Source: Xanthobacteraceae bacterium
Lineage (GTDB): Bacteria > Pseudomonadota > Alphaproteobacteria > Rhizobiales > Xanthobacteraceae
Assembly (NCBI GenBank): GCA_025929595.1
Contig: JAICQA010000161.1
Location: forward strand, 1-6,448
DNA: 6,448 bases
Reading direction: 5' to 3'
Made by a program: the position numbers and the translations under genes. This document shows positions 1-4,939 of the stretch, one piece after another; position 1 is the stretch's first letter, and every line of letters begins with the position of its first letter. A model generated the notes under the pieces. It saw only the letters and a program-made list of their open reading frames with translations. It had not been told where the DNA came from and searched no databases.

Positions 1-2273
1 TCCGCGCGGTCGCGCACGCTGTTGCGGAAAATCTGGTCGCGTCCGGGCCAGTACTGCGGCGGGCAGGCGACATCCGGCACGCCGTACCAGGCCGCTGCGC
101 GCAGCGTGAAGAACGGATCGACGAGATGCGGCCGCGCCAGCGCCACGAGGTCGGCGCGCCCGGCGGCCAAGATCGTGTTCACCTGATCCGCCGTCGTGAT
201 GTTGCCGACGCACATGGTCGCGAGCCGCGCTTCGTTCCGGATGCGGTCGGAGAACGGCGTCTGGAACATGCGGCCGAAGATCGGCTCGGCGTCATGCACC
301 GTCTGGCCCGTCGAGACGTCGATCAGGTCGCAGCCCTCGCGCGCGAAGGCCTGTGCGATCTCCACCGACTCCTCGCCGGAGATGCCGCCATCCTTCCAGT
401 CCGTCGCCGAGATGCGTACGGACATCGGCTTGTGTTTCGGACACACGTCGCGCACGGCGCGGAATACTTCGAGCGGGAAGCGCAGACGGTTATCGAGCGA
501 CCCGCCATATTCGTCGGTGCGGAGGTTGGTCAGCGGCGAGATAAAGCTCGCGAGCAAATATCCGTGCGCGCAGTGGATTTCGAGCATATCGAAGCCCGCG
601 CGCTCGGCGCGCTTCGCGGCTTCGACGTAATCAGCGAGCACTTCGTTCATGTCGGCGCGCGTCGCCTCGCGCGGCACCTGGCTCTCGGGATAGTAGGGCA
701 GCGGCGACGCCGAAATGATCGGCCATTCGCCGCTCGGCAGCCGCCGGTCGGAGCCCTCCCACATCAGCTTGGTTGCGCCTTTTCGCCCGGCATGACCGAG
801 CTGCATGCAGATCTTCGCCTGCGAATTCGTGTGCACGAAATCGACGATGCGCTTCCACGCCGCTTCCTGCGCGTCGTTGTAAAGTCCCGTGCAGCCGGGC
901 GAGATGCGGCCGTCGCGCGATACGTCGGTCATTTCGGCGAAAACGAGTCCCGCCCCGCCGACCGCACGGCTGCCGAGATGCATGAGATGCCAGTCGTTCG
1001 GCAGGCCTTCTTCCGCTGAGTACATGCACATCGGCGACACGACCACGCGGTTCGCGAGCACCATGTCGCGCAGCCGGAACGGCTGGAACATCGGCGGCAC
1101 GGGCTCAGTTGTCTTCACGTCGAAGCCCGAGCGCTTCACCTGCGCCGCGAACATCTCGCCCACGTCCTCGACGAATTCCGGCGCGCGCAGCGCGAGATTG
1201 TCCCAGGTGATGGCCTTTGAGCGCGTCATCAGCCCGAAGGCAAACTGCTTCGGGTCCATGTCCCAGAAGCGGTCCACATGCTCGAACCAGACGAGCGACA
1301 CGTCCGCTGCATGCTGCGTCTTTTCGACGTCGAGCCGCCGCTCGGTCTCGTAGCGCGAAAGTGATTTCTTTACATCGAGCCGCTCGGTCTTCATCGCCTC
1401 ATAGAGTGCGATCGCGTCTTCCATTGCGAGCTTCGTGCCCGAGCCGATGGAAAAATGCGCCGTCGCCTTCGCGTCGCCCAAGAGGACGACGTTGTCCTTG
1501 ACCCAGTGTTCGTTGGAGACGCGCGGGAAGTTGCGCCACATCGAACGGTTGACGCTGAGCTTGTGGCCTTGCAGTTCGTCGGCGAACAGCTTCTCCAGCG
1601 CCCGCGCCGACTCTTCCTCGCTCAGCTTGCCAAAGCCTGCGCGCTCGAACGTGTCGTCCTGCACCTCGAAGATCCATGTCGAGGCGCCGGGCTCGTACTG
1701 GTAGCAATGCGCGATGATGATGCCGTGCTCGGTCTCCTTGAAGAAGAACGTGAAGGCATCGAAGGAGCGCGTCGATCCCATCCAGGTGAATTTGTTCGGC
1801 CGGAAGTCGATCTCGGTTTCGAAGTGCTCACGGTTCGCCTCGCGGATACGGCTGTTCGAGCCGTCAGCGGCGACAATCAGGTCGTAGCCCGCGAACTGCG
1901 TAAGGCTCGGGTCGATCTCGGTCTGGAACAGGAATTTCACGCCGAGCGCCTTGGCGCGCTCGATCAGGAGCCGCAACAGCGTCGTGCGCGCGCAGCCGCA
2001 GAAACCGTTGCCGCCGATGCGATGCACCGAACCCTTGAAATAGATTTCGATGTCGTCCCAGTAGGCGAAGTTCTCGGTGATCGCGCGGTAGCTCGTCCGG
2101 TCGTATTTCTCGAACGTGTCGAGCGTCTCGTCGGAGAACACGACGCCGAAGCCGAACGTGTCGTCCGGCCGGTTGCGCTCATAAACGGTGATGTCGAGCG
2201 CGGGCCAGGCGTTCTTCGCCAGGATCGAAAAATAGAGGCCGGCAGGACCGCCGCCGACGACCGCAATCCGCAT
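1..2273 (-). CDS. 2-aminobenzoyl-CoA (anthraniloyl-CoA) monooxygenase/reductase, or bifunctional salicylyl-CoA 5-hydroxylase/oxidoreductase; C-terminus cut by window edge
   Basis: The reading frame is open for 757 codons and leaves the window without a stop. Residues 1 to about 380 form a class A FAD monooxygenase: GGGPAG (7-12) for ADP binding, the DGSNSRIR motif (137-144), and the second FAD motif around G266-D267 followed by AKATAHF. Residues about 394-757 form an old yellow enzyme (FMN) barrel of the YqjM type: PMCMYSA with C416 and Y418, LGHAGRK around H494, H567 and H570 in IHCAHGYLL, and RTDEYGGS (585-592). Known proteins with this fusion hydroxylate and then reduce 2-aminobenzoyl-CoA to 2-amino-5-oxocyclohex-1-ene-carbonyl-CoA using O2 and NAD(P)H (AbmA in Azoarcus evansii). 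The sequence ends after the ALARPH segment, so few residues should be missing. The ATG is preceded by GAGGA and is divergent from a CoA-ligase operon. No signal peptide is visible, so the enzyme is presumably cytoplasmic. The family is secure; anthranilate is favoured but salicylyl-CoA is possible. Confidence 0.93.
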   Translation of the reverse strand, partial: MRIAVVGGGPAGLYFSILAKNAWPALDITVYERNRPDDTFGFGVVFSDETLDTFEKYDRTSYRAITENFAYWDDIEIYFKGSVHRIGGNGFCGCARTTLLRLLIERAKALGVKFLFQTEIDPSLTQFAGYDLIVAADGSNSRIREANREHFETEIDFRPNKFTWMGSTRSFDAFTFFFKETEHGIIIAHCYQYEPGASTWIFEVQDDTFERAGFGKLSEEESARALEKLFADELQGHKLSVNRSMWRNFPRVSNEHWVKDNVVLLGDAKATAHFSIGSGTKLAMEDAIALYEAMKTERLDVKKSLSRYETERRLDVEKTQHAADVSLVWFEHVDRFWDMDPKQFAFGLMTRSKAITWDNLALRAPEFVEDVGEMFAAQVKRSGFDVKTTEPVPPMFQPFRLRDMVLANRVVVSPMCMYSAEEGLPNDWHLMHLGSRAVGGAGLVFAEMTDVSRDGRISPGCTGLYNDAQEAAWKRIVDFVHTNSQAKICMQLGHAGRKGATKLMWEGSDRRLPSGEWPIISASPLPYYPESQVPREATRADMNEVLADYVEAAKRAERAGFDMLEIHCAHGYLLASFISPLTNLRTDEYGGSLDNRLRFPLEVFRAVRDVCPKHKPMSVRISATDWKDGGISGEESVEIAQAFAREGCDLIDVSTGQTVHDAEPIFGRMFQTPFSDRIRNEARLATMCVGNITTADQVNTILAAGRADLVALARPHLVDPFFTLRAAAWYGVPDVACPPQYWPGRDQIFRNSVRDRA

Positions 2274-2277
2274 CGCG

Positions 2278-2282
2278 TCCTC
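2278..2282 (-). promoter_or_regulatory. Ribosome binding site of the monooxygenase/reductase
   Basis: GAGGA on the minus strand, 4 nt before the ATG at 2273. It supports this start. Other upstream ATG triplets (at 2296 and 2307 on the minus strand) are out of frame. The spacing is a little short. Confidence 0.6.
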
Positions 2283-2310
2283 GCTCGCGCGGCCATTGCC
2301 GCACCATCGG

Positions 2311-2328
2311 AGATAGTTTAGGCTTAAA
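2311..2328 (+). repeat. Left copy of an exact 18-bp inverted repeat
   Basis: AGATAGTTTAGGCTTAAA is the exact reverse complement of 2401-2418. The match stops at both ends (2310/2419 and 2329/2400 do not pair). The 72 bp between the copies are not symmetrical. The repeat contains the operator core plus the conserved -10 flank. Confidence 0.95.
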
Positions 2329-2333
2329 ATATC
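2312..2333. promoter_or_regulatory. Predicted MarR operator, monooxygenase side
   Basis: The core TTTAGGCTTAAA (2317-2328) is a near-palindrome with TTTA/TAAA arms. The dyad extends to 2312-2333 with 9 of 11 base pairs symmetrical (mismatches at 2321/2324 and 2316/2329). AT-rich palindromes of about 16-22 bp are typical targets of MarR dimers, and a MarR gene lies in the adjacent operon. The site covers the predicted -10 element and part of the spacer, as expected for repression. Binding is inferred, not shown. Confidence 0.6.
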
Positions 2334-2343
2334 GATCCGGCAA
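2315..2343 (-). promoter_or_regulatory. Predicted sigma70-type promoter for the monooxygenase/reductase
   Basis: Read on the minus strand, TTGCCG (2343-2338) is followed by a 17-bp spacer and TAAACT (2320-2315). Each hexamer matches the sigma70 consensus at 4 of 6 positions. Transcription would start near 2308, giving a leader of about 35 nt. The same two hexamers recur in front of the opposite operon, which raises confidence in both. The operator repeat overlaps the spacer and the -10 element. Confidence 0.5.
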
Positions 2344-2384
2344 ATCGGCTCGTCATTTTGCCTCGTTTCCGGGGCTTTGCCGTC

Positions 2385-2414
2385 TTGCCGCCGCCATTCC
2401 TTTAAGCCTAAACT
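2385..2414 (+). promoter_or_regulatory. Predicted sigma70-type promoter for the SDR-marR-acyl-CoA dehydrogenase-ligase operon
   Basis: TTGCCG (2385-2390), an 18-bp spacer and TAAACT (2409-2414). A start near 2421 would give a leader of about 33 nt before the SDR ATG. The hexamers are identical to those of the divergent promoter, with one more base in the spacer. The -10 hexamer lies inside the operator repeat. Confidence 0.5.
2401..2412. promoter_or_regulatory. Predicted MarR operator core, operon side
   Basis: TTTAAGCCTAAA pairs at 5 of 6 positions about its centre (2406/2407). Beyond the core the symmetry is mostly lost, unlike the left site. It overlaps the end of the spacer and the first part of the predicted -10 element. 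Its centre is 84 bp from that of the left operator. Confidence 0.55.
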
Positions 2415-2418
2415 ATCT
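2401..2418 (-). repeat. Right copy of the exact 18-bp inverted repeat
   Basis: TTTAAGCCTAAACTATCT is the reverse complement of 2311-2328. Each copy lies the same way round relative to the gene it faces, so each transcription unit reads the same 18 bases just upstream of its predicted start. Confidence 0.95.
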
Positions 2419-2442
2419 TGCGGTCCCGAGTCGAACGGCACC

Positions 2443-2447
2443 GGAGG
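2443..2447 (+). promoter_or_regulatory. Ribosome binding site that fixes the SDR start
   Basis: GGAGG, 6 nt before the ATG at 2454. It decides between this ATG and an upstream in-frame TTG at 2418, which lacks such a site and falls at the edge of the predicted promoter. Confidence 0.85.
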
Positions 2448-2453
2448 CACGCC

Positions 2454-3206
2454 ATGCGGGCAGAATTCGCCGGCCGACATGCGCTGGTCAGCGGCGGCAG
2501 CCGCGGCATCGGCCGGGCGATCGCATCCGCGCTCACCGGGGCAGGCGCCTCGGTCACCATCATGGGCCGCAGCGAAGACGCGCTCAAGTCCGCTATCTCC
2601 GCCGGTGCCGCCGCACATTATGTATCGGCTGACGTGACGGACGGCCCCGCCTGCCGCGCCGCGATTGCGGACGCCGCGCGCCGCGCGCCCATCGATATCC
2701 TGGTCGCGAACGCGGGCGGCGCGGAAAGCGCGCCTTTCGTCAAAGCCGACGAGCAGATGTTCGGCCGCATGCTCGAGCTCAATTTCATGAGCGTCGTGCA
2801 CACCGCGCAGGCGGTGATCGGCGGCATGACCGAGCGCGGCTTTGGCCGCATCGTCGCCGTCGCCTCGCTCGCGGGGCTCAAGGGCTACGCCTATGTGTCG
2901 GCCTATTGCGCAGCCAAGCACGCCGCCGTCGGCCTCGTGCGCGCGCTTGCGCTCGAATGCGAAGGCACCGGCGTCACCGTGAATGCCGTCTGCCCCGGTT
3001 ACGCCGACACCGATCTCGTCCGCGAAAGCGTGGCGAAGATCGTGAGCAAGACCGGCCGCACGCCCGCGGCGGCGATGAAAGCCATCCTCGGCGAGGATCA
3101 GGAACGCCTGCTCACCCCCGCCGAAATCGCGCAGGCCGTGCTCGACCTCTGCAATCCGAACAACAAGGCCAGCGGCGAAGCGGTGCCGCTTTATGGCCGC
3201 GCGTAA
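2454..3206 (+). CDS. Short-chain dehydrogenase/reductase (SDR), probable 3-hydroxyacyl-CoA-type dehydrogenase
   Basis: A 250-residue classical SDR of usual length. The nucleotide-binding motif SGGSRGIG spans 13-20, with S13 replacing the more common Thr. D60 in ADVTD and NAG (86-88) are present. The catalytic tetrad is complete: N110, S138, Y151 and K155, followed by N177 and PG (181-182). R39 just after the second strand leans toward NADP(H), though this is weak evidence. The protein is soluble with no signal peptide. SDRs in such clusters oxidise or reduce a hydroxy/keto-acyl-CoA intermediate. Its place next to an aryl-CoA ligase and a ring-dearomatising enzyme suggests action on a ring-derived CoA thioester, but the substrate cannot be read from the sequence. 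It is the first gene of the operon, 14 bp before marR. The family is certain; the reaction is inferred. Confidence 0.93.
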   Translation: MRAEFAGRHALVSGGSRGIGRAIASALTGAGASVTIMGRSEDALKSAISAGAAAHYVSADVTDGPACRAAIADAARRAPIDILVANAGGAESAPFVKADEQMFGRMLELNFMSVVHTAQAVIGGMTERGFGRIVAVASLAGLKGYAYVSAYCAAKHAAVGLVRALALECEGTGVTVNAVCPGYADTDLVRESVAKIVSKTGRTPAAAMKAILGEDQERLLTPAEIAQAVLDLCNPNNKASGEAVPLYGRA

Positions 3207-3209
3207 TCA

Positions 3210-3214
3210 GGGAG
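3210..3214 (+). promoter_or_regulatory. Ribosome binding site supporting a TTG start for marR
   Basis: GGGAG, 6 nt before the TTG at 3221. The next in-frame ATG falls at residue 59, inside the DNA-binding domain, and the ATG at 3261 is out of frame. This site therefore decides the start. Confidence 0.75.
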
Positions 3215-3220
3215 CTGAAT

Positions 3221-3724
3221 TTGGAATCGTCCGGCATTCTCGACGCGGAGACCAAGGTCCATGAGACCCCCGGCGCGCATAAGGATGAGCTGCGCCTGTG
3301 GCTGCGGCTGCTGACCTGCACGACGCTGATCGAAGGCGAGGTGCGCCGCCGGCTGCGCGAGCGCTTCGACGTCACGCTGCCGCGCTTCGATCTGATGGCG
3401 CAGCTCGACCGCGCGGAAGAAGGCATGACCCTCGGCGAGCTTTCGCGCCGCATGATGGTCACGAACGGTAACGTCACGGGTCTCGCCGAGCGTCTCGTCG
3501 CCGAAGGGCTGGTCGCGCGCCGCCAATCCGCGAGCGACCGCCGCTCGCACATGGTCCGCCTCACCGACAAGGGCCGCCGCCAGTTCCGCAAGATGGCGGA
3601 AGAGCACGAAAGCTGGATTGCCGACCTGTTCTCCGGACTGTCGCAAAAAGACGTTGAGTCGCTGCTTACACTCCTTGGCAAGGCGAAAGCCTCCACCCGC
3701 AAGTCGATGGTGGCCGCCGAATGA
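3221..3724 (+). CDS. MarR-family transcriptional regulator
   Basis: A 167-residue protein with the MarR winged helix. A helical N-terminal part (about 20-50) for dimerisation is followed by the helix-turn-helix (about 70-96, LGELSRRMMVTNGNVTGL, then LVAEGLV). The wing has D106-R107-R108-S109 and ends in VRLTDKG (112-118). C-terminal helices (about 120-165) complete the dimer interface. MarR proteins of aromatic-acid clusters (CouR, for example) often repress divergent or neighbouring catabolic genes and are released by the aryl-CoA intermediate. Here the likely targets are the two operator-like repeats at 2311-2328 and 2401-2418, which would make it autoregulated. The start is TTG, which may keep its level low relative to the enzymes. 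Its stop overlaps the next start (ATGA), so translation of the acyl-CoA dehydrogenase is probably coupled to it. The family is certain; ligand and direction of control are inferred. Confidence 0.92.
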   Translation: MESSGILDAETKVHETPGAHKDELRLWLRLLTCTTLIEGEVRRRLRERFDVTLPRFDLMAQLDRAEEGMTLGELSRRMMVTNGNVTGLAERLVAEGLVARRQSASDRRSHMVRLTDKGRRQFRKMAEEHESWIADLFSGLSQKDVESLLTLLGKAKASTRKSMVAAE

Positions 3725-4914
3725 ACCCCGATCTCGCCCATCTGGTTTGGCCGTTCTTCGACGACGCGCATCGGCGCTTCGCGGAAGAGATTTCGGCCTG
3801 GGCCGGCAAGGCGGTCGCGCCGCTCGTCGATCACCACGACGCGGACAGTAGCGTGCGCGCCCTTGTCCGCGCGCTCGGCGAGGCGGGCTGGTTGAAAGCC
3901 GTCGTGCCCGCGGCGCATGGCGGCATGCACAAGTCGCTCGATGTGCGCACGCTTTGCTTGGCGCGCGAAATCCTCGGCTGGCACGACGGTCTTGCAGATT
4001 TCGCCTTCGCCATGCAGGGCCTCGGCAGCTATCCGGTCACGGCCTTCGGCGGCGACGCATTGCAGAAGATGGTGCTGCCCGAAGTCGCGAACGGCCGTCA
4101 CATCGCGGCCTTCGCGCTCTCCGAGCCGCGCTCCGGCTCCGACGTGGCTGCTATCGACATGACCGCGAAGCCCGATGGCCCCGCGCATATCCGCCTTGAC
4201 GGCGAGAAGACCTGGATATCGAACGGCGGCATCGCCGATCATTATGTGGTGTTTGCCCGCAGCGGCGAGGCGCCCGGCGCCAAGGGTCTTTCGGCGTTTC
4301 TCGTCGCCGCCGATACGCCGGGGCTCACCATAGCCGAGCGGCTGGAGACGATCGCTCCCCATCCGCTCGCGCGTCTCCGCTTCGAAGGTTGCCGCGTGCC
4401 GGTCGAGAACCGGCTCGGCAACCCGGGCGACGGCTTCCGCGTCGCGATGGCCACCCTCGATGTCTTCCGCTCGACGGTCGGTGCCGCCTCGCTCGGCTTC
4501 GCGCGCCGCGCGCTTGAGGAAACGCTCGCTCGCGTCGCGTCGCGCCGCCTGTTCGGCGCGCCGCTCGCCGATTTGCAGATGACGCAAGGCTCGCTCGCCG
4601 ACAGTGTCAGCGATGTCGACGCCGCGGCCCTCCTCGTCTATCGCGCCGCCTGGACCAAGGATCGAGGCGCGCCGCGCATCGCGCGCGAGGCGGCGATGGC
4701 GAAGCTCTTCGCGACCGAGATGGCGCAGCGCGTCATCGATCGCGCCGTGCAACTGCATGGCGGCGACGGCGTGCGCGCCGGCTCCAAGGTCGAGCAGCTC
4801 TATCGGGAGATTCGCGCGCTCCGCATCTACGAAGGTGCGAGCGAAGTGCAGAAAGTGATCGTCGCACGCGAAACGCTGAAGTTGCGTGAGACGTTGTCAA
4901 AGGCCGCCGAGTAG
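3721..4914 (+). CDS. Acyl-CoA dehydrogenase family protein
   Basis: A 397-residue flavoprotein of usual length for the family. The N-terminal helical domain is about 1-125. The first signature ALSEPRSGSDVAA (132-144) is intact, followed by the beta domain with TWISNG (164-169). The C-terminal helical domain carries QLHGGDGV (344-351) and YREIRALRIYEG. E371 occupies the position of the catalytic base in medium- and short-chain enzymes (IYEG motif). All of this predicts an active FAD-dependent alpha,beta-dehydrogenase of an acyl-CoA that passes electrons to ETF. The substrate is probably an alicyclic or ring-opened CoA thioester from the aromatic pathway; acyl-CoA dehydrogenase genes also occur in the 2-aminobenzoate cluster of Azoarcus evansii. 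It starts within the marR stop (ATGA) without a strong ribosome binding site, so it relies on coupling. It ends with tandem in-frame stops (TAG TGA, 4912-4917). Confidence 0.93.
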   Translation: MNPDLAHLVWPFFDDAHRRFAEEISAWAGKAVAPLVDHHDADSSVRALVRALGEAGWLKAVVPAAHGGMHKSLDVRTLCLAREILGWHDGLADFAFAMQGLGSYPVTAFGGDALQKMVLPEVANGRHIAAFALSEPRSGSDVAAIDMTAKPDGPAHIRLDGEKTWISNGGIADHYVVFARSGEAPGAKGLSAFLVAADTPGLTIAERLETIAPHPLARLRFEGCRVPVENRLGNPGDGFRVAMATLDVFRSTVGAASLGFARRALEETLARVASRRLFGAPLADLQMTQGSLADSVSDVDAAALLVYRAAWTKDRGAPRIAREAAMAKLFATEMAQRVIDRAVQLHGGDGVRAGSKVEQLYREIRALRIYEGASEVQKVIVARETLKLRETLSKAAE

Positions 4915-4925
4915 TGACGGCAGGG

Positions 4926-4932
4926 AAGGAGG
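4926..4932 (+). promoter_or_regulatory. Strong ribosome binding site of the CoA ligase
   Basis: AAGGAGG, 7 nt before the ATG at 4940, is the strongest Shine-Dalgarno sequence in the window. It lies in the 25-bp gap after the acyl-CoA dehydrogenase, in which no terminator is visible, so the ligase belongs to the same operon and is probably well translated. Confidence 0.85.
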
Positions 4933-4939
4933 CACGAAA

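Noticed and set aside
2289..2302. A 5-bp GCGGC/GCCGC hairpin in the leader of the monooxygenase mRNA.
   Set aside because: Such short GC stems are expected by chance in DNA of this composition, and nothing else suggests a riboswitch or attenuator.
126..2321. Long plus-strand open frames (126-1019 and 1455-2321).
   Set aside because: They lie opposite the monooxygenase/reductase, whose FAD and FMN motifs are continuous on the minus strand. The plus-strand translations are low-complexity Arg/Ala-rich products with no family signature.
2311..2418. The inverted repeat as a terminator, recombination site or insertion-sequence end.
   Set aside because: The 72-bp spacer is too long for an intrinsic terminator, there is no U-tract, no transposase or target duplication is present, and the copies sit precisely over promoter-like elements of divergent genes.
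2418..2453. A TTG at 2418 as an earlier start for the SDR.
   Set aside because: It would add 12 residues not typical of the family, lacks a ribosome binding site and lies within the predicted promoter. The ATG at 2454 has GGAGG at ideal spacing and begins right before the first SDR strand.
2906..3220. A longer marR reading frame starting inside the SDR gene.
   Set aside because: The extra N-terminal part is an Arg-rich out-of-frame reading of the SDR. The TTG at 3221 has a good ribosome binding site and gives the usual MarR length.
3112..4758. A 548-codon open frame on the minus strand, opposite marR and the acyl-CoA dehydrogenase.
   Set aside because: It is antisense to two genes with complete family motifs, its translation is rich in Arg, Ala and Gly without a recognisable domain, and GC-rich codon use often leaves such frames open.
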